From: CAZPMT01 sp964587655
Lineage (GTDB): Bacteria; Hydrogenedentota; Hydrogenedentia; Hydrogenedentales; SLHB01
DNA: 35,516 nt
NCBI GenBank assembly: GCA_964587655.1
Contig: CAZPMT010000045.1
Coordinates: 1-35,516, forward strand
Direction of reading: 5' to 3'
The notes beneath the pieces were generated by a model. That model made no database searches, was not told the DNA's origin, and saw nothing but the letters and a program-made list of their open reading frames with translations. Each line of letters opens with the position of its first letter. Position 1 is the stretch's first letter. A program made the translations under genes and the position numbers. Shown one piece after another: positions 26,740 to 34,857 of this stretch.

Positions 26740-26801
26740 GGTATGCGCGGAGACCTAGCCCTCCGGCGTTTTCATTGACCTCCGCCCGTATCTCGGTCCA
26801 T
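26720..26801. repeat. 20-bp direct repeat duplicating the start of the STAND gene
   Basis: Copies at 26720-26739 and 26782-26801 are identical, and each begins with ATG on the minus strand (MDRDTGG). The upstream copy stops after nine codons; the downstream one opens the 804-codon gene. It suggests a local duplication or rearrangement at the 5' end. Confidence 0.8.
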
Positions 26802-26856
26802 AATACCGGCGGGAGTAGTTTGCGCTTACGAAACTCGATGGGAGCATGGAATCATC

Positions 26857-28467
26857 TTGACGACTGTGCAATCCGTTTCTCGAAAGACGGTGTTCGAACA
26901 GGTTAGCGGCTCACTGGTGTCGCTGGCCGGTCGCGAATACGCTGAGGCGGCGTGCCGGGCGCGCGCGGCGTTATCGGGCACAGTTTGTCGGGGTTTGACA
27001 AACTGTGAGGCCGTTGACGAGTTGATGAAGCTGGCGGAGGAACCCGTCGAGTTCTACCCGCGGTCGTATCATGCGCGCCTACTGCGGCTGTTGCCGGAAA
27101 CCGGACACTTCTACAGCGCCCCTGTGAGGGCGTCGTCGAACGGCGCCACGTCGGACGATTTTCGCGCCCACTCGAACAAGGCTCTGGCGCCGCTGAGCTG
27201 CATGGGATATTTCCGCGTCGCCGAGGACGGGCGCCTTTTTCTGACGGCCAAGAGCGCGCATTACCACGCGCCGCTGGGCCATGACTTCCCGGGATATCGG
27301 CTGCTGGAACACGGCAGGCGGCTGGGCATTGCCAACGCGACGCATAACAATTTCCGCGGTCACATCACGCGCCTACTCGAGGAGCGGTTGGTGTGCCGGG
27401 CAGCCGGCATCGCCTGGAACAGCGCCGGATCGGGTAGCGCGGTGGCCAAACTGCTGGCCTCGAAACGCGCGACGGACCTCAACCGCGTGTTGAACCTCGA
27501 AACGGGGAGCCTCGCGGCCGAAGCGGCGCTAAAGATGCTGCTCGCGCGGTTCTACAAGGTCCAGCCGGGCTCACCGGCGCCAAAGTATCAGGGGCGGACG
27601 CCCGTAATCGCCGTTCTCGGCGACGATCATGGCGCCATTTCGGCGAATTATCATGGCACGGCCATGCTGACGCAGATGATGCGGGGCATGTGGCCGGAGA
27701 TGCTCGGCGCACTCGAGCAGAGCAACGTCTTGCTGGTGCGTCCCGTGCGCCCCAATGACCTCGATGGTCTTGAAGGCCTGTTCCGCGAATACGAGACGGG
27801 ACGTTTCAAGATTGCCGGGTTCTTCCACGAACTTGTGATGATGAACTACGGCGCCCGGGCCTTGTCCCGGGAATTCGTCGCGCGCCTCTATGCCCTGTGC
27901 GAACAGTATGACGTGCCGTCCGTCGCGGACGAGATCCAGACCTGCGTCTGGAGTCCGCAGATCTTCATGTTCCGCGAGTACGGCGTCAAACCCAACATCG
28001 TCGTGATCGGGAAGGGCTTCTCAGGCGGTGAGTACGCCGCGTCGCGGGTGCTGTTCAGCGCCGCCATGGATACGCTTCCCCAGTTCGGCGCCCTGGTCAC
28101 CAACGGCCAAGAGGAACTGGCCTCGCTCGCTTACCTGATCACGCTGGAGTGGGCGGAGCGCAATGCGGAGGTGACGGCCGCCGTCGGTGAATACTATGAG
28201 CGGCGCCGGAACGATCTCGCCGCGGAATTCCCCCACCTGATTGCGTCCATCGAAGGCCGGCGTCACATGGCCGGGGTGCACTTCGTGGACCTGGCGCCCG
28301 CGCAAGCGTTCACGCGCCATTTGCAGGACGCCGGGATCGATATCAGTGTCCAAGTCTATAAGGACGGCTGCCCGCCAACCGCGCTCACCAAGCTGCCGTT
28401 GACGGTCGGATACGAGGTGGTGGACTTTGTCGTGGACCGGATGCGCGACGCGCTGAAGCGTATATAG
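26857..28467 (+). CDS. Class III (PLP-dependent) aminotransferase
   Basis: A 536-residue fold-type I PLP enzyme. The class III signature runs from VADEIQT (Asp358, which contacts the PLP ring nitrogen) to VIGKGFSGGEYAASRVLF (Lys386, the likely Schiff-base lysine). LDDD-like active-site motifs (GDDHGAISANYHGTAM) and TNGQEELASLAYLITLEWAE are also family-like. It is about 80-100 residues longer than typical acetylornithine or glutamate-semialdehyde enzymes, mainly at the N-terminus. The start is taken as TTG at 26857, 12 nt after GGGAG. A palindrome (26979-27007) lies in frame at about residues 41-50. It runs convergently into the sugar kinase gene (8-bp gap). It could act on an amino or keto sugar derivative, but the substrate is unknown. 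Confidence 0.88.
   Translation: MTTVQSVSRKTVFEQVSGSLVSLAGREYAEAACRARAALSGTVCRGLTNCEAVDELMKLAEEPVEFYPRSYHARLLRLLPETGHFYSAPVRASSNGATSDDFRAHSNKALAPLSCMGYFRVAEDGRLFLTAKSAHYHAPLGHDFPGYRLLEHGRRLGIANATHNNFRGHITRLLEERLVCRAAGIAWNSAGSGSAVAKLLASKRATDLNRVLNLETGSLAAEAALKMLLARFYKVQPGSPAPKYQGRTPVIAVLGDDHGAISANYHGTAMLTQMMRGMWPEMLGALEQSNVLLVRPVRPNDLDGLEGLFREYETGRFKIAGFFHELVMMNYGARALSREFVARLYALCEQYDVPSVADEIQTCVWSPQIFMFREYGVKPNIVVIGKGFSGGEYAASRVLFSAAMDTLPQFGALVTNGQEELASLAYLITLEWAERNAEVTAAVGEYYERRRNDLAAEFPHLIASIEGRRHMAGVHFVDLAPAQAFTRHLQDAGIDISVQVYKDGCPPTALTKLPLTVGYEVVDFVVDRMRDALKRI
26979..27007. repeat. In-frame hairpin inside the aminotransferase gene
   Basis: Arms CACAGTTTGTC (26979-26989) and GACAAACTGTG (26997-27007) are perfect inverted copies around GGGGTTT. 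The segment encodes part of SGTVCRGLTNCEAV in the poorly conserved N-terminal region, consistent with insertion of a palindromic repeat without disrupting the frame. Confidence 0.7.
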
Positions 28468-28475
28468 CCGCGCTT

Positions 28476-29972
28476 TCACCGGGAAACACGACGGCAGCGA
28501 AACGGTCCCGTCTCAGGGACAGGGCCAAGCACGCGATCAAACGCGGCAACGTACAGTTCGTACGCCCGTTTCACCTCGTCCGCCTCGATACCGCGCACCG
28601 AGACGGGTTCGACGTTTCCGCGCGCGGCGCACGGGCTCAGCGCAAGCACGGCCCCGCGGGCCGCGGCCACGTCGTAATCTCTTTGCCACAGCACCGGCGT
28701 CGGCGCGAACACGCCGGCAACTAGCCGGCGATAATACGACGCCTTGCTGGCACCGCCATACAACACCACGCCGTCGATCACGCCCTTCGTCTTCAGGTCC
28801 CAAAAGACTCGCCCAAGGTCGTACACAAGGCCGGCGGCCGTTGCACGGAGCAGGTCTTCCGTTGTCGTTCGCGTGCTGACGCCCAAGAACATCCCGGCGC
28901 CGTACGCGGCCGTATTGAATGGGTTGGGCTGCACGCACCAGGGGATACACACCAAGCCGTCCGGGGGCAGGATGCGGCACGCAAACACTGCCGCCGCCTG
29001 TTCCAACGCCTTGGCGTGGTCATGGTCCACAAAGGCGTCAAGAGCCCAGTCCCACGCGCTATTGCCCGTATACAACGGTTGGACGACAAGCTTGCCCGCG
29101 CCAGTCGGCCCCGGGAGCACCAACTGGCTGGGCGAGCTTCCATGAACGCCACGCGGCAGTTCGAAATTGCCGACCCACGCCGTGCCCAGGGAACACTGCA
29201 AGGGGCGTGCGGTGGCGCCCAGCGCGGCCATGTAACACGCTTCCTGATCAATGTAGGGACCCGCCACCGGGATGCCCTCCTCTATTCCCAGGAGCCGGGC
29301 GCCATCCCGCGACAGCGGCGACGTCTCGTGTCCCTTTCTCAACGGGGCGACAAACGAAACGGGCACGCCCGCCATGTCAAGCGCCGCACCGTCCAGTTTC
29401 CGGGTGCGGGCATTGTACGATCCGATCTGGATCGCGTTGCCGGCATCCTGACGCCAGACGCCCGTCAACCGATGGAAAAGGTACTCTCCCGCTCCGACAT
29501 GGATGAACTCATCTCGGAACAGTTCCGGGCGGCGTTCTTTCAGCCACATCAGACGGCCCAGCCCCGTGGGCGGCATGTCGAACATGAACAACCGGCGCCA
29601 GAAACGCTTGTCGGCTTGGGCGGCGAGCCGCACCACGCAGAGACGCGCGCGCGCATCGTTCCACAGGATCATAGCCGTGCGCGGCCTGCCCGTGGTCCGG
29701 TCGACGATCAGGTTGCTGCCGCCTTGAGCGGCGAGCCCCACCCCGCATACGCGGCGCCAACGCTTGCCGGCGCGCTGGCTCAGTTCCGCCACGACCCGGC
29801 GAAACGCCTTGTCAATCGCGGCTGCGCTCAACTCCCGTCCGCCGTCCGGTAAGTGCCGGACCGGGAGCCGGCACGCCGACTGCCCCACGACCCGCCCGTC
29901 TTTGGCGCCGAAAGCGGCGGCCTTCAGCACCGTCGTGCCCAAGTCAATGCCGACCACCACGTCCTGTGTCAT
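28476..29972 (-). CDS. FGGY-family carbohydrate kinase (xylulokinase-like)
   Basis: A 498-residue sugar kinase that should phosphorylate a pentulose, hexulose or polyol with ATP. The N-terminal phosphate motif is VGIDLGTTVLKAAAF, followed by GVGLAAQGGSNLIVD and ILWNDARA in the FGGY_N domain. The likely catalytic Asp lies in GPYIDQEACYMAALGA. The FGGY_C domain has the GGASKASYYRRLVAGVFAPTPVL motif and a DVAAARGAVLAL ending. AAAGGA precedes the ATG. It is transcribed away from the amidohydrolase-DeoR-isomerase run and towards the aminotransferase gene, and probably phosphorylates the ketose made by the isomerase. The exact sugar is not evident. Confidence 0.92.
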   Translation of the reverse strand: MTQDVVVGIDLGTTVLKAAAFGAKDGRVVGQSACRLPVRHLPDGGRELSAAAIDKAFRRVVAELSQRAGKRWRRVCGVGLAAQGGSNLIVDRTTGRPRTAMILWNDARARLCVVRLAAQADKRFWRRLFMFDMPPTGLGRLMWLKERRPELFRDEFIHVGAGEYLFHRLTGVWRQDAGNAIQIGSYNARTRKLDGAALDMAGVPVSFVAPLRKGHETSPLSRDGARLLGIEEGIPVAGPYIDQEACYMAALGATARPLQCSLGTAWVGNFELPRGVHGSSPSQLVLPGPTGAGKLVVQPLYTGNSAWDWALDAFVDHDHAKALEQAAAVFACRILPPDGLVCIPWCVQPNPFNTAAYGAGMFLGVSTRTTTEDLLRATAAGLVYDLGRVFWDLKTKGVIDGVVLYGGASKASYYRRLVAGVFAPTPVLWQRDYDVAAARGAVLALSPCAARGNVEPVSVRGIEADEVKRAYELYVAAFDRVLGPVPETGPFRCRRVSR

Positions 29973-30003
29973 CCGTTTCTTTTCCTTTGCGCGCGAAGGC
30001 GCG

Positions 30004-30059
30004 TTGTTTCTTTTTGTTCGCTCGTGTTACGATAATACTTGGCTGACGGATAGCCGTCA
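30004..30059. promoter_or_regulatory. Divergent control region with a TGACGG inverted repeat
   Basis: Between the divergent kinase and amidohydrolase genes (29973-30103), TTGTTT (30004-30009) and TACGAT (30028-30033), 18 bp apart, make a weak plus-strand promoter. TGACGG (30044-30049), 4 bp and CCGTCA (30054-30059) form a perfect inverted repeat at the expected start point, a plausible operator for the DeoR-type regulator encoded in the same cluster. Confidence 0.4.
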
Positions 30060-30103
30060 ATGGGCTGAGAAACTGGCTGTTTTCGACCGCGCGGGAATGT
30101 CTT

Positions 30104-31231
30104 ATGCCTGAAATTCCTCTTCACTACGTATACACCTACAACGACGTTGACCGCGCATTTTGGGCTGAGCACCTCGAGTCCTGGATGCCCAAACGGCTCA
30201 TCGACGCCCATGTCCACGTGAACGATCTCAAGTTTCAGATCGAGACCATGACCGAGGAAATGCTCAAGAGCAGTTGGGTGGTCGAGGCAAGCCCCACCAA
30301 GCCCGATGCGGCGGACGCCGAACGGTGCGCGCGGATTACGTTTCCAAACCGGGAGGTGACGCTGGTCGCGTTCGGACACGTCGATCTCGGGTGGGAGATC
30401 GAAGGCAGCAACGAGGATATTCGTGTTGAGGCGCTCAAGCGAGGCTGGTACACGCTGGCCATTGTCCGTCCGACGTGGGTGGCGGAGCAGGTCGATTGGT
30501 GGCTGTCGAAGCCCGGCGTGCTGGGCGTGAAGCCCTACTACACCTTGATCGAGTATACGAAAGGGGATTGGAACTCGCACATGGATGCGAGCATATTCGA
30601 CTTCCTGCCCCACCACCAGTTGGAGGTGCTGGACCAGCGCGGCTCGTGGGTTACGCTTCACGTGCCCAAAGCCGAGCGCCTCGGCCATCCCGACAACCTG
30701 CGCGAGATCCGCGAGATACGCCGCCGGTATCCCAACGTCAAACTGGTCATCGCGCACCTCGGCCGATCGTACACGCTGCCTCACGCGGAAGAGGGGATAC
30801 TTCCGCTCGCGGACGACCCTGGTCTTTACTTCGACAACTCGGCCGTGCTCAATCCGGCCGTGTATGAGCTGGCTTTGAAGCGCCTCGGGCCGGACCGTAT
30901 CCTCTACGGCACGGACAATCCCTATCTCTATATTCGAGGGAGGCGGCAATGGGAGGGAAGGACCTACATCAACCGGACCAGCTACCCGTTCCATTTCAAC
31001 AAAGAGCGCGAGGCGCCCGAGATCGAGGCGAGGTACACGCTCTACATGTACGAGGCGCTCAAGGCGATCAAAGACTGTTGCCTGAAACTGGGATTCGGCA
31101 AAACCGAAGTTGAGAAGCTATTCTACGGAAACGCGCAGAAGCTGATCGACGATGTGCTTCGACGAAAAGGGGAACACGGCGTCGCGAGTGACGGCGCCGG
31201 CAAGCCAGGAGGGGTGGCGCGCCTTTCATGA
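30104..31231 (+). CDS. Amidohydrolase-2 family metal-dependent hydrolase
   Basis: A 375-residue TIM-barrel hydrolase of the COG2159 type. The metal motif is IDAHVHV (about 33-39), followed by a possible bridging Lys in LGVKPYYT, His in VTLHVPK, His in LVIAHLGRS and the catalytic Asp in ILYGTDNPY, all in the expected order. Such enzymes hydrolyse lactones or amides, or decarboxylate aromatic acids. In this setting a sugar-lactone or related hydrolysis is plausible. The tail after about 350 (GEHGVASDGAGKPGG) is a flexible extension. The stop overlaps the DeoR regulator start (ATGA), so they are co-transcribed. The ribosome site is weak. Confidence 0.88.
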   Translation: MPEIPLHYVYTYNDVDRAFWAEHLESWMPKRLIDAHVHVNDLKFQIETMTEEMLKSSWVVEASPTKPDAADAERCARITFPNREVTLVAFGHVDLGWEIEGSNEDIRVEALKRGWYTLAIVRPTWVAEQVDWWLSKPGVLGVKPYYTLIEYTKGDWNSHMDASIFDFLPHHQLEVLDQRGSWVTLHVPKAERLGHPDNLREIREIRRRYPNVKLVIAHLGRSYTLPHAEEGILPLADDPGLYFDNSAVLNPAVYELALKRLGPDRILYGTDNPYLYIRGRRQWEGRTYINRTSYPFHFNKEREAPEIEARYTLYMYEALKAIKDCCLKLGFGKTEVEKLFYGNAQKLIDDVLRRKGEHGVASDGAGKPGGVARLS

Positions 31232-31986
31232 ACGCACGACAGAAGAAGATTCTGGACGTCCTCACACGGAAGGGCGAGGTGCTGGTCCAGGAGTTGGCAA
31301 AGCGCCTCAAGGTCGCCACGATGACGATCCGCCGCGATCTGGATGCGCTGGAATGCCAGGGCTGCCTGATCCGGACCCATGGCGGCGCCGTGATCTCGAA
31401 CGCGGGGATTATCGAGTTCTCGTTCTTGAAGAAAGGCGAGGAACACGGCGCCGAGAAACGGGCCATCGCCGCACACATCGCGAAAATGGTAGAACCGGGC
31501 ATGACGATCACGCTTGATACCGGTACGACGTGCCTCGAAGTGGCCAAGGCCATCAACGGAATCGGCAATCTCAAAGTCCTGACTTCCTCGCTGGCCATCG
31601 CCTCCGCACTGTATGCCCGCGACAACATCGAGCTGGTTCTGTTGGGCGGGAAAGCGCGGAAAGGCAACCCCGACCTCACCGGCTGGCTCACTGAGGAGAA
31701 TCTGAAACACTTCCGCGTGAACTTGGCCGTGCTCGGAGCCGACAGCGCCGACCGCGAAGGCGTGTACACCACGGATGAGGCGGTGGCCCATGTATCGCAG
31801 GGGATGATCGCGTGCGCGGGCGTGTCCGTGCTGGCGGCGGACCACAGCAAGTTCGGCAGGACCTCGTTTCTTAAATACGCGGTCTGGTCGGATTTCGACC
31901 ACGTAGTGACCGACGAGAATCTCTCGTCGCAAACGCGGCGCTGGCTTAACCGGGCAACCAAGAGCGTGATCTGCGCGGAACTGTGA
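31228..31986 (+). CDS. DeoR/GlpR-family transcriptional regulator
   Basis: A 252-residue repressor-type protein of normal family length. The N-terminal helix-turn-helix reads VLVQELAKRLKVATMTIRRDLDALECQGCLIRTHGGAV, the DeoR signature. The C-terminal sugar-phosphate-binding domain has ITLDTGTTCLEVAKAI, VLTSSLAIASAL, VLLGGKARK and GADSADREGVYTTDEAVAHV. It starts within the stop of the amidohydrolase gene, with AGGAGGGG (31207-31214) upstream. It probably responds to a phosphorylated sugar, perhaps the kinase product, and controls the divergent genes around 30000-30100. Confidence 0.95.
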   Translation: MNARQKKILDVLTRKGEVLVQELAKRLKVATMTIRRDLDALECQGCLIRTHGGAVISNAGIIEFSFLKKGEEHGAEKRAIAAHIAKMVEPGMTITLDTGTTCLEVAKAINGIGNLKVLTSSLAIASALYARDNIELVLLGGKARKGNPDLTGWLTEENLKHFRVNLAVLGADSADREGVYTTDEAVAHVSQGMIACAGVSVLAADHSKFGRTSFLKYAVWSDFDHVVTDENLSSQTRRWLNRATKSVICAEL

Positions 31987-31992
31987 CGCCGC

Positions 31993-32062
31993 GCGCGGGA
32001 CAAACAATCGGACGGATCGGACAGATCAGACGGGTCAGGCGAAAGCCTTGCGCACGCGGCGC
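31993..32062. repeat. Short GGACRGATC-type iterations plus dispersed repeat copy 5
   Basis: Imperfect 8-10 bp iterations (CGGACGGATC, GGACAGATCA, GACGGGTCAG) lead into a diverged copy of the GGAAGCCTTGCGCGCG repeat (32040-32062), just before the isomerase ribosome site. Confidence 0.5.
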
Positions 32063-32086
32063 CACCGGACATCGAAGGATAAAAGA

Positions 32087-33478
32087 ATGAAGACGCAACC
32101 TCACATCGGCCTGCTTCCTCTGTATCTGAAACTCTACGACAAGACCGCCCCCGACAGACGACAGAAATTCGAGCCGTTTCTGGCGACGATTCGGCAGGCG
32201 TTCAAGCGCGATGGGATCGCGGTGACGGCGGGCGGGATCTGTTGCGTCGAGCCGGAGTTTCGTCACGAGATCGAGCAGTTCGAGAAGGCAGGGGTGGACC
32301 TCATCGTGAGCGTACACCTGGCGTACTCGCCGTCGCTGGAATCCGCCGGCGCATTGGGCGACACGGCCATCCCACTCTTGTTGCTTGACACGACGATGGA
32401 CTACGATTTCGGCCCCGCGGTTGACCCGGCGCGCATCTTCTTCGATCACGGGATCCACGGCGTGCAAGACCTCGCCTCGGTCCTGCGCCGGAACAAGCGG
32501 CCGTTCCAGATTGCGGCGGGACACGTCACCGAGTCGGACGTGATGAAGAGAGCGTCCGCCGTTGCGAAGGCGGCGCACGCCGCACGGCGGCTCCGGCATA
32601 CGCGCGCGATGCGTGTCGGTGAATCGTTCCGGGGCATGGGCGACTTCGCGGTGGACCCGATAGTATTGCACAGCGTCTTTGGCATTGAGGTTGACACGGT
32701 AGGGATTGACGAACTGTCGAATGAGATCGGGCGCGTGACTCAGAACGAAGTTGCGGAAGAAATCCGCCTGGACCGCGAGCGGTTCCGCGTCGAAGCCGGA
32801 GAGGAAACGCATGAACGCACCATCCGCGTCAGTCTGGGACTCCGCCGACTGCTCGAACAAGGCGGTTATTCCGCGTTCAGCATGAACTTCCTCGCCTTCG
32901 ATCACGCCGACCGCCCCGCGGACACAGTGCCCTTCCTCGAGGCATCGAAGGCAATGGCGCGCGGCCTGGGATACGGCGGTGAAGGGGATATTCTGTCGGC
33001 CTGCCTGGTTGGCGCCCTGAGCGCCGCGTTCGGAGAGACGACGTTCACCGAGATCTTTTGTCCGGACTGGAAAGGCGATTCGCTGTTCCTGTCGCACATG
33101 GGCGAGGTCAACCCCACGATTGCGGCGGACACACCGCGTCTCATCGAGTTTGATTTCCCATACACCGACGCCAGGAATCCGGCCATTCTCGCGTGCGCGT
33201 TCAAACCCGGCGCCGCGACCCTCGTCAACATGGCGCCCGGCCCGGACGACACGTTCGGTCTGATCGCCTCCGAGGTCGAGGTCCTCGGCGACGCGACGCA
33301 TCCGGGAATGCGCGACAGTATTCGCGCGTGGATACGGACCTCTTGCCCGTTGGGGACCTTCCTGGAACAGTATTCGCGGCTAGGCGGCACGCACCACAGC
33401 GCCCTCGTTTACGGAAGACAATCCGAAGCCATCAAGGCCTTCGCCGCGTTCGCCGGGATGCCCGTCACGATTATCTGA
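32087..33478 (+). CDS. L-fucose/L-arabinose isomerase-family protein
   Basis: From the ATG at 32087 (GAAGGA about 7 nt upstream) the product is 463 residues. It resembles the FucI/AraA superfamily, which interconverts aldoses and ketoses with a divalent metal. The N-terminal Rossmann-like domain has LIVSVHLAYSPS and IPLLLLDTTMDY. The metal-binding core is GYGGEGDILSACLVGAL (Glu) and FLSHMGEVNP (His), and the C-terminus has the family's GGTHHSALVYG. The upstream ATG-type start at 32048 falls in a repeat and has no ribosome site. It follows the DeoR gene by 100 bp in the same direction. With the FGGY kinase it would give an isomerase-kinase route for a pentose or deoxyhexose. The exact sugar is unknown. 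Confidence 0.85.
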   Translation: MKTQPHIGLLPLYLKLYDKTAPDRRQKFEPFLATIRQAFKRDGIAVTAGGICCVEPEFRHEIEQFEKAGVDLIVSVHLAYSPSLESAGALGDTAIPLLLLDTTMDYDFGPAVDPARIFFDHGIHGVQDLASVLRRNKRPFQIAAGHVTESDVMKRASAVAKAAHAARRLRHTRAMRVGESFRGMGDFAVDPIVLHSVFGIEVDTVGIDELSNEIGRVTQNEVAEEIRLDRERFRVEAGEETHERTIRVSLGLRRLLEQGGYSAFSMNFLAFDHADRPADTVPFLEASKAMARGLGYGGEGDILSACLVGALSAAFGETTFTEIFCPDWKGDSLFLSHMGEVNPTIAADTPRLIEFDFPYTDARNPAILACAFKPGAATLVNMAPGPDDTFGLIASEVEVLGDATHPGMRDSIRAWIRTSCPLGTFLEQYSRLGGTHHSALVYGRQSEAIKAFAAFAGMPVTII

Positions 33479-33513
33479 CGCGCCCGTGTTCTGGGTCTGG
33501 CCGGACCTCTAGT

Positions 33514-33702
33514 TCAGAACTTCGGAAACAATCCCGCTTGCTTGCATATCTGATTTGCCGTGATGCGATCCAACTGGTGATGACGTTTGAGCGGCACAGT
33601 CCTCAAGCCATTGCTGTAGATGGAGTGGTTGCCCCCTTCGCGTATTAGCCGGAAGCCACTCTCCTCCAGATAGCGCGCCACTTCCCTCCGGTTGACGGAC
33701 AC
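33514..33702 (-). CDS. hicA: HicA-type mRNA interferase toxin
   Basis: From the GTG at 33702 (GGAGG about 9 nt upstream) the product is 62 residues, opening MSVNRREVARYLEESGFRL and carrying the HicA dsRBD-like motif EGGNHSIYSN with the catalytic His. LKRHHQLDRITANQICKQAGL is the usual C-terminal helix. The longer ATG start at 33747 would overlap hicB and adds residues unlike the family. It lies 5 nt downstream of hicB on the same strand. HicA cleaves mRNA unless bound by HicB. Confidence 0.88.
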   Translation of the reverse strand: MSVNRREVARYLEESGFRLIREGGNHSIYSNGLRTVPLKRHHQLDRITANQICKQAGLFPKF

Positions 33703-33707
33703 CTTCC

Positions 33708-33926
33708 TTACACCTCCGCCGAAATGGACTCGAACAGCACGTTGCACTGTGGTATGTCCAACGCGAGTTCGCGGTGCGCAAGAATCATCTCCCGGAGGGC
33801 GTCATCCAGCATCGCCCGACACTCTTCCAACGTCGCGCCTTCGGTTACGACCTCCGGCCATTCCACTAGTTGGCCCATGTAGCCATTCTCAATCTTTGTG
33901 TACTTCGCCGTGTATTGCTTCACCAT
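33708..33926 (-). CDS. hicB: HicB-type antitoxin, short form
   Basis: From the ATG at 33926 the product is 72 residues: the partial RNase-H-like HicB fold (YTAKYTKIENGYMGQLVEWPEVVTEGATLEECRAMLDDALREMILAHRE). There is no C-terminal helix-turn-helix or Arc-type DNA-binding domain, so autoregulation, if any, must differ from two-domain HicB. hicB precedes hicA here. The stop is 5 nt before the hicA start. Confidence 0.88.
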   Translation of the reverse strand: MVKQYTAKYTKIENGYMGQLVEWPEVVTEGATLEECRAMLDDALREMILAHRELALDIPQCNVLFESISAEV

Positions 33927-34155
33927 GACAAGGCCACTCCAATTGTCTTTATCGTCCGGCTTCTCTCGCTTGTGGCACCAGTACCGCCAACAGAAGGATA
34001 CCACAGCACAAGGCGAGTTAACAGTGAGGCCGTCATTGCAAGAAGCCGCGCCCTGTCGTACTTTCCATCGCCGTGATACAATAACGCTAGAGGCCGTCTG
34101 TATCCGGCACGGATGGGCCTCGACGGGAAACGCCGAATTCGTGAGGGATACTGTT

Positions 34156-34626
34156 ATGGTTAGCAGGATTACTCTTCTTGCGTTTGCCTGTGCCGTTTGC
34201 ATGTTGTCTCTCGGCTGTCCGCCTGCTAACGAGGGGACGGTCTACTTCCTCGTGGCCGACGCCCGGCATCCCGGGAATGGCGGGTATATTCTCCCGTTGA
34301 CGGACCCCGCCGACATCGCCCACGCACGCGCACTCATATGGAATCCCAACGGCACGGACCTGCCCATTGTCGTGGCCCGCATCGCCTTTGGCGGTTCAGA
34401 AGGCGAGTACGCGAATCGCGATCTTATGGGCGACGGCGCATTGTGGTCGTGGCGCATCGCGGAATTCTCCGGGTTCGCCGACTCTACGATTGAAGTCCTC
34501 GACGGCAACGCCCGCATTGTCGAAGACGACTTCGATGCGTGGATCGCGAATACGAACGGCGCCATCGGCTTTTGGTCGTACCGTGTCATTCGCCGCGTGT
34601 GGCCGTGTGAAATGGCTGCGGAATAG
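34156..34626 (+). CDS. Lipoprotein with a BP74-like domain
   Basis: From the ATG at 34156 (GAGGGA 7 nt upstream) the product is 156 residues. The N-terminus MVSRITLLAFACAVCMLSLGC is a lipoprotein signal, with Cys21 as the lipidated residue. The rest forms one compact domain resembling the BP74 N-terminal family: FLVADARHP, LTDPADIAHARALI, IVVARIAFGG, LWSWRI, STIEVLDGNARIVEDDFDAWI and IGFWSYRV, all in the family order. Function in bacteria is unknown. It stands alone, 229 bp from the divergent hicB and 231 bp from the next gene; I see nothing else in those gaps. The BP74 assignment comes from recall of the motif series, so confidence is moderate. Confidence 0.78.
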   Translation: MVSRITLLAFACAVCMLSLGCPPANEGTVYFLVADARHPGNGGYILPLTDPADIAHARALIWNPNGTDLPIVVARIAFGGSEGEYANRDLMGDGALWSWRIAEFSGFADSTIEVLDGNARIVEDDFDAWIANTNGAIGFWSYRVIRRVWPCEMAAE

Positions 34627-34857
34627 CCGTGGGCGCAAGCGCACGATACGGGGCTACTCCGCATTTCTCGCGGTCTTGGCTCTGTCTGCCACGACATGAC
34701 GGCAGCCGCGATGCATGCAGCCAGAGAACAGAATCACCTGGAAGATCGAGGGCAAGAGATGGTCCGGCGGTCGCAAAGAGTTGGTCGAGTCCGCCAGCCG
34801 TGAGATTCTCCACATGCAAGGGGCGCTGACCCAAATGAACGTTCAATTGCACTAACC

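Noticed and set aside
31946..33301. 451-codon minus-strand ORF opposite the isomerase gene
   Set aside because: It is a high-GC shadow; the plus strand carries the isomerase motifs and a ribosome site.
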